The notes: generated by a model not told the origin, from the sequence alone. A DNA stretch of 64,000 bases from Brevundimonas sp. SGAir0440 (GCF_005484585.1 NZ_CP039435.1:1178001-1242000), one strand, 5' to 3'; counted from the stretch's first letter, positions 10,304 through 20,352 are shown. Numbers and translations are program-made.

Positions 10304-11553
10304 TGATTACCCCCGAAAGCGTACGCGTATCGGGCGTATCCCGCACCGAGGAAATCGCCGCCGATCCCAACCGTGTCATCGTCTTCGATACGACGATGCG
10401 GGACGGGGAACAGGCCCCGGGCTTCTCCATGTCCGCCCAGGCCAAGGTGAAGATGGCCCAGGTTCTGCGGGACCTGGGCGTCGATGTTATCGAGGCCGGT
10501 TTCGCCGCCGCCTCGCGCGGCGACGAGGATTGCATCCGCCGCGTGGCGGGCGAGGTCGAGGGACCGGTTTTCTGCTCCCTGTCGCGCGCCAGCGAGAAGG
10601 ATATCGACGCCACCTTCCGCGCCTTGGCGCCGGCGCCGAAGTCGCACCGTCGGTGCCACACCTTCATCGGCACCAGCCCGATCCACCGCTCGGCCAAGCT
10701 GAAGATGTCCACCAATGAGGTGCTGTCGACGGCCGTGCGGTCGGTGGAATACGCCCGCAGCCTGTTCGACGACGTGGAGTTCTCGGCCGAGGACGCCTTC
10801 CGCACCGAGCCGGAGTTTCTGGCCGATGTGCTGGAGGCCGCCGCCGACGCCGGCGCCCGCACCCTGAACGTCCCCGACACCGTCGGCTATGCCACACCGC
10901 AGGAGGTTCGCGAGCGCTTCGCCGCCCTGGCCGCACGGATCAAGAAGCGGCATCCGCACGTGATCTTCTCGGCCCACTGCCACGACGACCTGGGCATGGC
11001 GGTCGCCAACTCCCTGGCCGCCGTCGAGGGCGGCGCGCGTCAGATCGAGGGCGCGATCAACGGCATCGGCGAGCGGGCCGGCAACTGCTCGATCGAAGAG
11101 GTCATCATGGCGCTGAAGGTCCGCGAGGACCGCTATGGCGTCACGACCGGCGCCGACAGCCGTCATCTGGTGCGCGCCTCCAAGATCCTGTGCGAGATCA
11201 CCGAGACCGTCATCGCCCGCAACAAGTCGGTGGTGGGCATCAACGCCTTCGCTCACGAGGCGGGAATCCACCAGCACGGCATGCTGGCGGACAGCCGCAC
11301 CTATGAGATCATGCGGCCCCAGGATGTCGGCTTCGAAGGCAGTTGGTTCGTGTTGGGCAAGCACTCGGGCCGTCACGCCATCGCCAAGCGCGCCGAGACC
11401 ATCGGCCGTCCCATCGAGGGCGAGCGTCTGGCGGCGGTGGTCGCCGGCTTCAAGTCGCGCGCGGATCAGATCGGCGAGATCAACGACGCCGAACTGATCG
11501 CCATCATCGATCGGGTCGACGGCGTGTCCGAGATCGTGGCCCAATATGCCTGA
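10303..11553 (+). CDS. leuA: 2-isopropylmalate synthase lacking the C-terminal regulatory domain
   Basis: The enzyme condenses acetyl-CoA with 2-ketoisovalerate, the first step to leucine. The DRE-TIM signature [15 protein letters not shown] is near residue 28. [16 protein letters not shown] and [18 protein letters not shown] follow, and the linker subdomains run through [11 protein letters not shown] and GKHSGRHA. The protein ends at about 416 residues, whereas full LeuA is usually about 510-520. The missing part is the C-terminal leucine-binding LeuA dimer domain. leuC starts 8 bases before the leuA stop, so no remnant is present downstream. Start chosen: ATG at 10303; a GTG one codon earlier is possible. 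Homocitrate or citramalate synthase is less likely given leuCDB directly downstream. Confidence 0.9.
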   Translation: MITPESVRVSGVSRTEEIAADPNRVIVFDTTMRDGEQAPGFSMSAQAKVKMAQVLRDLGVDVIEAGFAAASRGDEDCIRRVAGEVEGPVFCSLSRASEKDIDATFRALAPAPKSHRRCHTFIGTSPIHRSAKLKMSTNEVLSTAVRSVEYARSLFDDVEFSAEDAFRTEPEFLADVLEAAADAGARTLNVPDTVGYATPQEVRERFAALAARIKKRHPHVIFSAHCHDDLGMAVANSLAAVEGGARQIEGAINGIGERAGNCSIEEVIMALKVREDRYGVTTGADSRHLVRASKILCEITETVIARNKSVVGINAFAHEAGIHQHGMLADSRTYEIMRPQDVGFEGSWFVLGKHSGRHAIAKRAETIGRPIEGERLAAVVAGFKSRADQIGEINDAELIAIIDRVDGVSEIVAQYA

Positions 11554-12958
11554 TCCCAAGACCCTGTTCGACAAGGTGTGGGACGCCCACGTGGTGCGGT
11601 CGGAAACGGCCGACACGCCGGGCGTGCTGTATATCGACCTGCATCTGGTCCACGAAGTCACCAGCCCCCAGGCCTTCAGCGAGATCGAGGCGCGCGGGCT
11701 GAAGGTGCGCCGTCCCAACCGGACCTATGCGACCCTGGACCATTCCACCCCGACCCTGCCGGCGGGTCTGAACGGGCTGAAGCCCTATGTCACGGCCCAA
11801 GCCGAGGCTCAGGTCCATACGCTGGAGCGGAACTGCGCCGCCCACGGCGTGCCACTGGCGGGGTGGGGATCGGACGATCGCGGCGTGGTCCATGTCATGG
11901 GGCCGGAACTGGGTCTGACCCAGCCGGGCATGACGGTGGTCTGCGGCGACAGCCATACGGCGACGCACGGCGCCTTTGGGGCCCTGGCCTTCGGCATCGG
12001 TACGTCCGAGGTCGGCCATGTGCTGGCGACACAGTGTCTGTTGCAGCGCAAGGCCAAGGCCATGCGGGTGACGGTGGACGGCGAACTGCAGCCGGGCGTG
12101 TCAGGGAAAGATGTTGCGCTGGCCGTCATCGCCGCCATCGGTTTCGGCGGCGGCACCGGCTATGTCATAGAATACGCGGGCGAGGCGGTGCGGTCGCTGG
12201 ACATGGAAGGGCGGATGACCCTGTGCAACATGTCCATCGAAGCTGGCGCGCGGGCCGGCATGATCGCCCCGGACCAGAAGACGATCGACTGGCTGCGCGG
12301 CCGCAAGCACGTGACCGCCGACTACGAGGCGGCAGCGGCCGAATGGCTGAAACTGGCGACGGATGCAGGCGCGGTCTTCGACAAGGAAGTGACCATCGAC
12401 GGCTCCGCCATCCGGCCGATGGCGACCTGGGGTACGACGCCGGATGCGGGCGCGCCGATCGGCTCGCCCGTGCCGCAGCCGCAGTCGGACTCGGACCGCA
12501 AGGCCATCGCCTATATGGGCTTCACCGCTGGGGAGGCGACGACCAGCCAGCCGGTGGACGTGGTCTTCATCGGCTCCTGCACCAACGGGCGTCTGCCCGA
12601 TCTGCGCGCCGCCGCCGAGGTGCTGCGCGGCAGGAAGGTCAAGCCGGGTCTGCGCATGCTGGTGGTGCCGGGGTCCGAGGCCGTGCGTCGCGACGCTGAG
12701 GCCGAGGGGCTGCATGAGGTGTTTATCGCCGCCGGGGCCGAATGGCGCATTCCCGGCTGCTCGATGTGCATCGCCATGAACGGCGATTTCGTCGCGCCGG
12801 GCCAACTGGCTGTATCCACATCGAACCGCAATTTCGAAGGGCGTCAGGGCAAGGACGCCCGCACCATCCTGGCCAGTCCGGCGACGGCGGCGGCGACGGC
12901 GGTCGCTGGCGTGCTGACCGATCCGCGCGTTTATCTGAAGGAGGTCGAGCATGTCTGA
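11546..12958 (+). CDS. leuC: 3-isopropylmalate dehydratase large subunit
   Basis: This 470-residue aconitase-family subunit carries the 4Fe-4S cluster for isomerising 2- to 3-isopropylmalate. Cluster cysteines are seen in [12 protein letters not shown] and in the later CSMC of GCSMCIAMN. The substrate-loop sequence [21 protein letters not shown] is intact. It overlaps leuA by 8 bases and leuD by 8 bases, so translation of the three genes is probably coupled. Confidence 0.97.
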   Translation: MPDPKTLFDKVWDAHVVRSETADTPGVLYIDLHLVHEVTSPQAFSEIEARGLKVRRPNRTYATLDHSTPTLPAGLNGLKPYVTAQAEAQVHTLERNCAAHGVPLAGWGSDDRGVVHVMGPELGLTQPGMTVVCGDSHTATHGAFGALAFGIGTSEVGHVLATQCLLQRKAKAMRVTVDGELQPGVSGKDVALAVIAAIGFGGGTGYVIEYAGEAVRSLDMEGRMTLCNMSIEAGARAGMIAPDQKTIDWLRGRKHVTADYEAAAAEWLKLATDAGAVFDKEVTIDGSAIRPMATWGTTPDAGAPIGSPVPQPQSDSDRKAIAYMGFTAGEATTSQPVDVVFIGSCTNGRLPDLRAAAEVLRGRKVKPGLRMLVVPGSEAVRRDAEAEGLHEVFIAAGAEWRIPGCSMCIAMNGDFVAPGQLAVSTSNRNFEGRQGKDARTILASPATAAATAVAGVLTDPRVYLKEVEHV

Positions 12959-13538
12959 ACCCTTCCAGGTGCTGACCTCCAAGACCGTGACCCTGAGTCA
13001 GGCCAATATCGACACCGACCAGATCATTCCGGCGCGGTTTCTGACCACGACCACGCGCGAAGGGCTGGGCAAGGCCGCCTTCTATGACTGGCGTTACGAA
13101 GACGACGGCTCGGAAAAACCCGAGGCCATTCTGAATCGCATCGATCCGGCCGAGCATCGCATCCTGCTGGCGGGCCGGAACTTCGCCTGCGGTTCGTCGC
13201 GCGAACATGCCCCTTGGGCGCTGCTGGACTATGGGTTCCGGGCGGTGATTTCGACCGAGATCGCTGACATTTTTACCTCGAACGCGCTGAAAAACGGCCT
13301 GCTGCCCATAGTCGTCAGCCAGGCGGTTTGGGACGATCTGGCGTCGCAGCCGGACCAGCCGGTCACGATCGACCTCCAGGCCAATCAGATCCAGCGCGGC
13401 AATGCCGAACCCGTGCCGTTCGGGGTCGAATCCTTCGCCCGCCAATGCCTGCTGGACGGGGTGGACACCCTGGGCTGGCTGCAATCAAACATGCCTGAAA
13501 TCGAAGCCTACGAGCGATCGAAAGAGACCGTAAGATGA
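12951..13538 (+). CDS. leuD: 3-isopropylmalate dehydratase small subunit
   Basis: A 195-residue swivel-domain subunit that completes the LeuCD isomerase. Recognisable pieces are [14 protein letters not shown] near the N terminus and [23 protein letters not shown], the substrate-contacting loop. AAGGAGG precedes the ATG inside the end of leuC. It overlaps leuC by 8 bases and shares an ATGA overlap with leuB. Confidence 0.97.
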   Translation: MSEPFQVLTSKTVTLSQANIDTDQIIPARFLTTTTREGLGKAAFYDWRYEDDGSEKPEAILNRIDPAEHRILLAGRNFACGSSREHAPWALLDYGFRAVISTEIADIFTSNALKNGLLPIVVSQAVWDDLASQPDQPVTIDLQANQIQRGNAEPVPFGVESFARQCLLDGVDTLGWLQSNMPEIEAYERSKETVR

Positions 13539-14641
13539 GTACCGCCGCCGCCAAGACCTACAACATCGTCCTGCTGCCCGGCGACGGCGTCGGACCGGAA
13601 GTCACACGGGCTGCGCGCGACGTCCTGCGGGTCATCGGCGACTTCTATGGTCACCATTTCGAGTTCGCCGAGCATCTGATCGGCGGCGCGGCCATCGACG
13701 AGACGGGCGAGCCATTGCCGGAGGCCACGCGCGCCGCCTGCGTCGCCTCCGACGCCGTGCTGCTGGGCGCCGTCGGCGGGCCGAAATGGGATGGCGGCAA
13801 GGCGCGTCCGGAACAGGGGCTGCTGGCGATCCGCAAGGCGATGGGCCTGTTCGCCAATCTGCGGCCGTTGCAGGTGTCGCCGGTGCTGGCGCACCGCTCG
13901 CCGCTGAAGAAGGAGATCGTCGAGGGCGTCGATCTGATCGTCTTCCGCGAACTGACCGGCGGCGTCTATTTCGGCGAGAAGACCCGCACCGCCGACCGCG
14001 CCACCGACCTGTGCGAATACACCGTGCCGGAGATCGAGCGGGTGACCCGCGCCGCCTTCCAGACCGCCCAACAGCGTCGCGGCAAGGTGACCTCGGTCGA
14101 CAAGGCCAATGTCATGGAGACCAGCCGTCTGTGGCGCGAGGTCGTGACCCGCATCCATGCCGAGGAGTTCCCCGACATCACCCTGGAGCACGCCTTGGTG
14201 GACTCCATGGCCATGCACCTGATCCGCAAGCCGCGCGACTACGACGTCATCCTGACGGAAAACATGTTCGGCGACATCCTGTCGGATGAGATTTCGGTGC
14301 TGGGCGGCTCCATCGGCCTGTTGCCGTCGGCGTCGCTGGGCGCGGGCGGGCCGGGCCTGTTCGAGCCGATCCACGGCTCCGCGCCGGACATCGCCGGTCA
14401 GGATCTGGCCAATCCGGTCGGGACCATCCTGTCGGCGGCCCTGCTGCTGCGTCACAGCCTGAAGCTGGAGGACGAGGCCGATTCTATCGAGGCCGCCGTC
14501 GCCGCTGTTCTGGCGGCCGGCGCCGGGACGGCCGATCTCGGCGGAGCGCTGGGCACGCGCGCGGCGACCGAGGCCGTTATCGACGCCATCCGCGCCATCC
14601 ACTGGGCGGCCGCGCATCGCGTGCAGATGCATTGGGCCTGA
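13535..14641 (+). CDS. leuB: 3-isopropylmalate dehydrogenase
   Basis: A 368-residue NAD-dependent enzyme that oxidatively decarboxylates 3-isopropylmalate. Family landmarks are [11 protein letters not shown] at the N terminus, the NAD/substrate loop [11 protein letters not shown], the metal/substrate segment [14 protein letters not shown], and [18 protein letters not shown]. It is the last gene of the operon, joined to leuD by an ATGA overlap. A terminator lies 68 bases downstream. Confidence 0.97.
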   Translation: MSTAAAKTYNIVLLPGDGVGPEVTRAARDVLRVIGDFYGHHFEFAEHLIGGAAIDETGEPLPEATRAACVASDAVLLGAVGGPKWDGGKARPEQGLLAIRKAMGLFANLRPLQVSPVLAHRSPLKKEIVEGVDLIVFRELTGGVYFGEKTRTADRATDLCEYTVPEIERVTRAAFQTAQQRRGKVTSVDKANVMETSRLWREVVTRIHAEEFPDITLEHALVDSMAMHLIRKPRDYDVILTENMFGDILSDEISVLGGSIGLLPSASLGAGGPGLFEPIHGSAPDIAGQDLANPVGTILSAALLLRHSLKLEDEADSIEAAVAAVLAAGAGTADLGGALGTRAATEAVIDAIRAIHWAAAHRVQMHWA

Positions 14642-14708
14642 CGGCTTGAACTGACGTTGAAAATCCTGCCGCGGAGCTTGGCTTCTTTGGCATGGTCAAT
14701 CTTACATC

Positions 14709-14748
14709 GGACCGTATGATCGAAGGATCGTGCGGTCCTGATGTTTTT
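14709..14748 (+). terminator. rho-independent terminator of the ilv-leu operon
   Basis: A 13-pair stem (GGACCGTATGATC at 14709-14721, GATCGTGCGGTCC at 14726-14738, two G-T wobbles, four-base loop GAAG counted with the inner pair) is followed by a T tract at 14744-14748. Confidence 0.6.
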
Positions 14749-14858
14749 ACTCATGACCGTTGCAAGAAAGTTGCGCCGTTCACGGTCTAGCCCCTTGCGC
14801 GTATCGCAAATGCGGTAAAATCTTCGCAACTGCGAGATTGCATAGGGGGTACTAGCTC

Positions 14859-16202
14859 ATGTCGCAGACCACGAAACGACTTACGGGAGCGGCTGCGCTC
14901 CTTCTTCCCACACTCTGTCTGATGGCGGCCGGCGCAGCCAATGCGCAGGAGGCCGCGCCCGCCTTGCTCGGCCACCAGGCTGCGCTTGAGCTCGACAGCG
15001 CCGGGGCCTCATGGCTCGGCACCTCGACCGCCCTGGTTCTGCTGATGACCCTCCCGGGTCTGGCGCTGTTCTATGGCGGCATGGTGCGCAAGAAGAACGT
15101 CATCGCCACCATCACCCAGTCCGTCGGCGTCTTCGCCGTGGTGTCGCTGGTGTGGTTCATCGCCGGCTACAGCCTGGCCTTCGGCAAGAACGCGAGCGCC
15201 GGCCTTCAGCCTTTCATCGGCAGTCTGGACATGCTGTTCCTGAACGGCGTGTCGCTGAAGACGGCCAACGCCCTGCTGCCCGGCATTCCCGAGTTCCTGT
15301 TCATCTCCTTCCAGATGACCTTCGCCATCATCACCCCGGCGCTGATCACCGGCGCCTTCGCCGAGCGGTTCAAATACTCGGCGCTATTGCTGTTCACCGC
15401 CCTGTGGTCGCTGCTGGTCTATGCGCCGATCTGCCACTGGGTCTGGGGTGGCGGTTTCTTGGGCTCTGCGGGCGTGCTGGACTTCGCGGGCGGCGCCGTC
15501 GTTCACGTCAACTCGGGCGTCGCAGGCCTGGTCTGCGCCATCTTCCTGGGTCGCCGTAAGGGTTACGGCACAGAGGTCATCACCGCCCACAACCCCGTCC
15601 TGACCATGATCGGCGCCTCGCTGCTGCTGGTCGGCTGGATCGGCTTCAACGCCGGCTCGGCGGGCGCCGCCAATGATCTGATGGGCGTGGCGCTGCTGAA
15701 CACCATCCTGGCCGCCGCCGCCGCCGCCCTGACCTGGAAGGTCGTCGAATATATCGAGAAGAAGAAGGTTTCGCTGATCGGCATGCTGTCGGGCGTCGTC
15801 GCCGGTCTGGTCGCCATCACTCCGGCGGCCGGCTTCGTCGATCCCAAGGGCGCGGTGATCATCGGCCTGATCGCCGGTCCGGCCTGCTACGCCTCTTCGG
15901 TGTGGATCAAGAAGCTGCTGCGCTACGACGACAGCTTGGACGCCTTCGGCATCCACGGCGCGGGCGGTCTGATCGGCGCCCTGTTGACCGGCCTGTTCGC
16001 CACCACCGCGATCAACAGCCTGTCGGAAGGCGCCAACGTCGGCGCCCAGGCCCTGGGGCTGCTGTGGACCATCGTGTACAGCGCCGTCGGCACCTTGATC
16101 ATCCTGTTCATCTGCAAGTTCACCACGGGCCTGCGCGTTAGCGAAGCGGAAGAAGCCGCCGGTCTGGACACCTCGCTGCATGGCGAGGCGCTGGAACACT
16201 GA
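14859..16202 (+). CDS. amt: ammonium transporter (Amt family)
   Basis: A 447-residue inner-membrane ammonium channel. An N-terminal signal-like segment ending ANAQ (about residue 30) precedes eleven predicted membrane helices. Conserved Amt features include LALFYGGMVRKKNV, the HWVWGGGFLG pore segment, DFAGGAVVHVNSG and DAFGIHGAGG with the pore histidines. GGGGG lies about 9 bases ahead of the ATG. Amt genes are commonly next to a PII gene (glnK). None is here; the neighbour is a TorF-type outer-membrane protein. I looked for a sigma-54 promoter in 14642-14858 and saw no convincing one. Confidence 0.95.
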   Translation: MSQTTKRLTGAAALLLPTLCLMAAGAANAQEAAPALLGHQAALELDSAGASWLGTSTALVLLMTLPGLALFYGGMVRKKNVIATITQSVGVFAVVSLVWFIAGYSLAFGKNASAGLQPFIGSLDMLFLNGVSLKTANALLPGIPEFLFISFQMTFAIITPALITGAFAERFKYSALLLFTALWSLLVYAPICHWVWGGGFLGSAGVLDFAGGAVVHVNSGVAGLVCAIFLGRRKGYGTEVITAHNPVLTMIGASLLLVGWIGFNAGSAGAANDLMGVALLNTILAAAAAALTWKVVEYIEKKKVSLIGMLSGVVAGLVAITPAAGFVDPKGAVIIGLIAGPACYASSVWIKKLLRYDDSLDAFGIHGAGGLIGALLTGLFATTAINSLSEGANVGAQALGLLWTIVYSAVGTLIILFICKFTTGLRVSEAEEAAGLDTSLHGEALEH

Positions 16203-16274
16203 GCTGAGAACGGGCGCGGCTCCCAAACCCGCGCCCGGCCTCGACCTCGAATAACGACAACAAGGGGATAGACT

Positions 16275-16970
16275 ATGAAAAAGACCATCATCCGCGCGGC
16301 CGCCGCCGCGATCCTCGCCGCAGGACTGATCAGCCTCGCCGCACCGGCCTCGGCCCAGAGCACCGTCGATGTCGCCTGGAACGTGGGCGCGGTCAGCGAC
16401 TATGTCTTCCGCGGCTTCAGCCAGACCAGTGAAGATCCCGCCATTCAGGGCGGCGTCGACCTGACGTCGGGCAGTTTCTACGCCGGCGCCTGGGCCTCCA
16501 ACGTCGATTTCGGCGACGACACCGATGCGGAGGTTGATCTCTACGGCGGCTATCGCACTGAGGCCGGCGGCTTCGCGCTCGACTTCGGCGTGATCGGCTA
16601 TCTGTATGTCGGGGAGCCGGACGGCGCGGACTATAACTACGCCGAGTTCAAGGCTGCGGCCTCGCGGGCGGTCGGCCCCGCGACCTTCGGCGCGGCCGTC
16701 TATTACTCGCCCGACTTCTTCGGCATCGATGATGAAGCGACCTATGCCGAGATCAACGCCGCCTTCTCACCGGCGCCCAAATGGACGGTGTCGGGCGCGC
16801 TCGGCAAGCAATGGCTCGACGTCAGCGACGACTACACCACCTGGAACGTCGGCGTCGGCTATGCCCTGACCGACAAGGTGGGCCTCGATGTCCGCTATCA
16901 TGACACCGACGTGGACGGCGTGCCCGGCGCCGAAGACCGCATCGTCGGCGCTGTGAAGCTCACCTTCTGA
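16275..16970 (+). CDS. TorF-family putative outer-membrane porin
   Basis: A 231-residue exported protein with a signal peptide ending ASAQ (about residue 28). The mature part alternates polar and aromatic residues as in a beta barrel, begins NVGAVSDYVFRGFSQTSEDPAIQGG and ends in the typical C-terminal KLTF. It matches the TorF family of putative porins (TIGR02001-like), which often sits beside ammonium transporters. It lies 72 bases after amt and ahead of a strong terminator, so the two probably form one nitrogen-responsive unit. The transported substrate is not known. Confidence 0.82.
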   Translation: MKKTIIRAAAAAILAAGLISLAAPASAQSTVDVAWNVGAVSDYVFRGFSQTSEDPAIQGGVDLTSGSFYAGAWASNVDFGDDTDAEVDLYGGYRTEAGGFALDFGVIGYLYVGEPDGADYNYAEFKAAASRAVGPATFGAAVYYSPDFFGIDDEATYAEINAAFSPAPKWTVSGALGKQWLDVSDDYTTWNVGVGYALTDKVGLDVRYHDTDVDGVPGAEDRIVGAVKLTF

Positions 16971-16993
16971 GCCGCGCCAGCCCGAAATGAGTG

Positions 16994-17025
16994 CGGCCCC
17001 GGAGAGCGATCTCCGGGGCCGTTTT
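16994..17025 (+). terminator. rho-independent terminator after the TorF gene
   Basis: A perfect 12-bp stem (CGGCCCCGGAGA, 16994-17005; TCTCCGGGGCCG, 17010-17021) with loop GCGA is followed by four T. It may also end the leftward-facing side weakly, but that gene only stops at 17030, reading toward it. Confidence 0.85.
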
Positions 17026-17029
17026 CGTA

Positions 17030-19402
17030 TCAGCGGGCGTAGCGGTCGTGGACGGGGTCGTAGCTGTCCCAGACCTTGCCGTCGGCCAGAGACCGCAGCA
17101 GCTTCAGATATTCCGCGTGGGTCCAGGCCAGCGGGGTCGCCGAGTCCGTGTTCTGACCCACGGCGTAGTCCTTGGCCGTCGGGTTGCCGACGCCGTCCCA
17201 CACCTGTTCGGCCAGCATCAGTCCGCCGTTGGCGAACCGCTCCATGCCGCGCACATAGGTTTGACGGATGGCGGCGATGTCGGCGGCCGAAGGGGCGCCG
17301 TTCACGCTGACGCGGGCCAACTCATAGTGACCGCGCTCGCCCGTGAAGAAGGGCCAGACCCGGCCGCGCTGACCGGGGCTCATCTCCCCGCCGACGCCAT
17401 AGTTGGCGCCCGTCAGATGGTCCTCGCCATAGCCATCGACGCCATAACGGCGCCAGCCCGGCGTCTTGTCGCCCTCAGGACCGAAGTCGTAGCGGACGCG
17501 ATGGAGCGGCTCCAGCGACTGATCGTCATAGACGGGCAGGGTGGATAGGATGTGCGGATCGTCGGCCTTGCGCACGCCATAGCGTACCAGTTCCAGAAAG
17601 CCGCCGTCCACGACACGGTCTTCCGCCGGGGCGATCTGGCCATTGGCGGCGCCGATCGGGGCCTTGTCGTTCGGGTTCTCGTTCTGGGTGATGCGAATGA
17701 AGTAGCGACCGTCGCCGAAGTCGCCGTTGGTGGTGAACATTCGGTCTTCGATCTTGGACGCATAGCTGTCGGCCGCGATCTGGTAGCGCGTCGCGCCGGC
17801 GGCGTCGCCTGAGGCGCGCGCCATTTCGGCGGCGACCGTCAGGCCCGCGACCACGGCGGCGGTCGAGGACGGCGAATAGCCCTGCTGCTCTTCCCAGCGC
17901 TCCTGCTGGGTGAAGGGCGGCTTGATCTCCGCGTCGTTCCACATCAGTCCGATCTTGCCGCCGTCGACCAGGAAGTCGGCCGCCGGCTTCAGCATGGACC
18001 GATAGTGTTCGGTCATCTGGGTGTCCGACAGCCAGCCCATCTTCCACAGGCGATAGCCCAGCATGATCGGCATGGCGGTCTGGTCCAGCTGGACCGCGAC
18101 CCACTCCAGTTCGCCGTCCACGTGCGTCTTCTGCAGGAACCAGCCGCCGACGCCGGTGTTGCCGGGCGTGTTCGGGCCGACTTGGACCTGGGGCAGGTAG
18201 TTGAAGGCCGCCAGCGGCGTCTCTTTGTCGCCCAGCGCCGCCAGAGCCATCGCCACCTGATAGAAGTCACGTGGCCAGACGGCCTTGTAGCCGGTCGAGG
18301 ATTTCGACGCGTCCACCGTATCGCCCCACGGGTTCGAGAGTGACGCGATCAGGGCGCCGGCGTGGGTGCGATCCTCCTGCACCTTCAGCATCAGAGCCGA
18401 GGCGTAGGCCAGCTTGCCCCCGTCGGTCGCCTGTTCGGCGATGCGCGGCAGTTCGGTCAGGGAGCCGACATAGTCTTCCCAGCCGACGCGCTCGCCCTCG
18501 CCGTTGAAGCGGGCCAGCACCTCGTCCAGGCCAGTCGCGAACGATCCGTCCGCGGCGGCGCGCGCCTCGGCCTCGCTGTGGCCGAAGCCGATGACGAAGT
18601 CGCGCGTGATCCGGCTGCTTTGGCGCAGACGCGGCAGGGCGCCGGTCATCATGGTGTTGCCGGCCTGATCGCCGGTCGAGGCGTAGGCCCAGTCCAGCTT
18701 GCCGTCCTTCAGATCGGTCAGACCGTCGGAGGTTCCGACGAAGCCGACGCTGGCCTTTTCGAAGGCTTCGCTGGGCTTCAAAAACAGGTGGGTATCGCCT
18801 TCCCAGGCGTGGAAGCCGTCACGTGTGACCTGACCGCGATCCTCGACGCCGGTGTTGGCGATGTGCGGCTCCAGCATCAGATAGGGCGTCACATCGCCCT
18901 TCAGCGCCGTAATGGTGACGCGTAGCACCAGGGCGTTGCGGTCGGGATCGCTGAAGATCTGTTTTTCGATCTGGAAGCGGCCGTTCTTGTCCTGGGTCGT
19001 GACGCGATAGGCCGGCGACAGCGGACGCCCCTGGGCGTCGACGTGCAGATATTCGGTGCGGCTGGTGGTGTCGTCGCCCTCGACGACCAGACCGTCCTGA
19101 GTCACGCCGGCGAAGCGCAGCGCCTTGATCTGGGCCTCATGGATCAGGCCGTACATGGTCTCGGTCAGGACGCCGTCGGCGATGGAATACCAGACCTTGG
19201 ACACCGCGCCGGTCGGGCCGCCGTCGCGATACTGGCCATCGACGTAGGCCTCGTATGAGGCGCCGGCGCCGGTCTTGGCCGCGCTGGACCAGACGGGCGG
19301 GGCGCCGGGCGCGCCGGGCGCGACGCCCGATTGGGCGCTTGCGGCGGAAGCGAGGGCCAGGCCGGCGGCGCCGGCGAGGCAGAAGGTACGGAAGTGACGC
19401 AT
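17030..19402 (-). CDS. secreted GH15 glucoamylase/glucodextranase-like glucan glucohydrolase
   Basis: A 790-residue protein with a signal peptide (to about ASAQ, residue 24). It has an N-terminal beta-sandwich domain as in glucodextranases (KTGAGASYEAYVDGQ, VSKVWYSIADGVLTETMYG), then an (alpha/alpha)6 catalytic domain with KAVWPRDFYQVAMAL and GYGEDHLTGANYG. It should release glucose from non-reducing ends of alpha-glucans in the periplasm or outside. I take the ATG at 19402, with TGAGGA as ribosome-binding site overlapping the upstream stop; a GTG at 19414 in a GTGA overlap is the alternative. It is the last gene of the GH97-MFS-esterase-GH15 operon. Confidence 0.88.
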   Translation of the reverse strand: MRHFRTFCLAGAAGLALASAASAQSGVAPGAPGAPPVWSSAAKTGAGASYEAYVDGQYRDGGPTGAVSKVWYSIADGVLTETMYGLIHEAQIKALRFAGVTQDGLVVEGDDTTSRTEYLHVDAQGRPLSPAYRVTTQDKNGRFQIEKQIFSDPDRNALVLRVTITALKGDVTPYLMLEPHIANTGVEDRGQVTRDGFHAWEGDTHLFLKPSEAFEKASVGFVGTSDGLTDLKDGKLDWAYASTGDQAGNTMMTGALPRLRQSSRITRDFVIGFGHSEAEARAAADGSFATGLDEVLARFNGEGERVGWEDYVGSLTELPRIAEQATDGGKLAYASALMLKVQEDRTHAGALIASLSNPWGDTVDASKSSTGYKAVWPRDFYQVAMALAALGDKETPLAAFNYLPQVQVGPNTPGNTGVGGWFLQKTHVDGELEWVAVQLDQTAMPIMLGYRLWKMGWLSDTQMTEHYRSMLKPAADFLVDGGKIGLMWNDAEIKPPFTQQERWEEQQGYSPSSTAAVVAGLTVAAEMARASGDAAGATRYQIAADSYASKIEDRMFTTNGDFGDGRYFIRITQNENPNDKAPIGAANGQIAPAEDRVVDGGFLELVRYGVRKADDPHILSTLPVYDDQSLEPLHRVRYDFGPEGDKTPGWRRYGVDGYGEDHLTGANYGVGGEMSPGQRGRVWPFFTGERGHYELARVSVNGAPSAADIAAIRQTYVRGMERFANGGLMLAEQVWDGVGNPTAKDYAVGQNTDSATPLAWTHAEYLKLLRSLADGKVWDSYDPVHDRYAR

Positions 19403-19410
19403 TGTGGTCC

Positions 19411-20352
19411 TCACGGGTTGCGCGTGGGGGCGGGGGAAAGAAGGAAGGTCAAAGGCACGTCCAGCCGCCGGTTCCAGGACGCTTCATTGTGCTGGGCGCC
19501 GGGGAAGACCAGGCTGCGGAAATCGCCGGGGCCAAAGCCGCGACGGCGGAAAGTCTGGTCCACCTGGGTCTGGAAGACGGCGTAGAATTGATCCAGCGTC
19601 TCGTCGCCCCGGTCGAAATAGAAGCGGTGGTCGCCCGGTTCGGGCAGGCCGCGTTCGATCACGCCGGTCCAGGCCGCGACCAGGCGTTCGCGCCAGGCGT
19701 CCAGCGCCGCGCCGGGCTCAAGCCCTTCGACCTTTAGCGGCCAATGGGTGGACAGACAGGCGGCGGCGGAAAAGACCTGCGGCTGTTTCATCACCGCATA
19801 CATGGAGATCAGGCCGCCCATGCTGGAGCCGGCGATCATCGTGTCCAGCGGACCGCTCAGGGTGCGGTAGGCGCCGTCGATGAAGGGCTTCAACTCTTCG
19901 ACCAGGAACCGCAGATAGGCGTCGGACAAGGACGGGCCGCCGTAGATGGCCTGGACCTCGTCGCGCATGTCGGCGGGCAGGGCGGCGATCAGGTCGGCGG
20001 GGACATATTCCCTCAGCCGCAGGTCGGTGTTCCAGATCCCCACGACGATTGGAGCCCGCACCTGGCCGCTCGCGATCAGCCGCGTCAGATGTTCGTCCAC
20101 GCCCCATTCGCCGAAGTTGGCCGTGGCCGGATCGAACAGGTTCTGGCCGTCGTGCATATAGAGGACAGGCCAGGCGGTGTCGGTCGCCTCATATCCGGGC
20201 GGCAGCCAGACCGAGACGTTGCGCGCCTTCACATGGGCCGACGCGACCGCCTCATGCAGCACCAACCGCCCGCCCGCGAGGGCGCCCTCGGCGCGCGCCG
20301 CGCAGGCGAAGGGCAGGGCGGCCATGAGGGCCAGAAGACCCCGACGGTTCAT
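19411..20352 (-). CDS. exported esterase (esterase D/IroE-like alpha/beta hydrolase)
   Basis: 313 residues with an N-terminal signal peptide (RRGLLALMAALPFACAARA). The PF00756-type fold shows SVWLPPGYE, VLYMHDGQNLFDP and the nucleophile motif GSSMGG with Ser177; a His in GAQHNEASW is the likely catalytic one. It starts with an ATGA overlap with the MFS gene and its stop overlaps the GH15 start region, so it belongs to the maltodextrin operon. Its substrate is unknown. An acyl ester on the imported glucan or glucoside is a possibility suggested only by context. Confidence 0.85.
   Translation of the reverse strand: MNRRGLLALMAALPFACAARAEGALAGGRLVLHEAVASAHVKARNVSVWLPPGYEATDTAWPVLYMHDGQNLFDPATANFGEWGVDEHLTRLIASGQVRAPIVVGIWNTDLRLREYVPADLIAALPADMRDEVQAIYGGPSLSDAYLRFLVEELKPFIDGAYRTLSGPLDTMIAGSSMGGLISMYAVMKQPQVFSAAACLSTHWPLKVEGLEPGAALDAWRERLVAAWTGVIERGLPEPGDHRFYFDRGDETLDQFYAVFQTQVDQTFRRRGFGPGDFRSLVFPGAQHNEASWNRRLDVPLTFLLSPAPTRNP

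Noticed and set aside
14642..14858. Possible sigma-54 promoter before amt
   Set aside because: TGGCAT and TTGCA-like pieces occur, but none with the required -24/-12 spacing; left unannotated.
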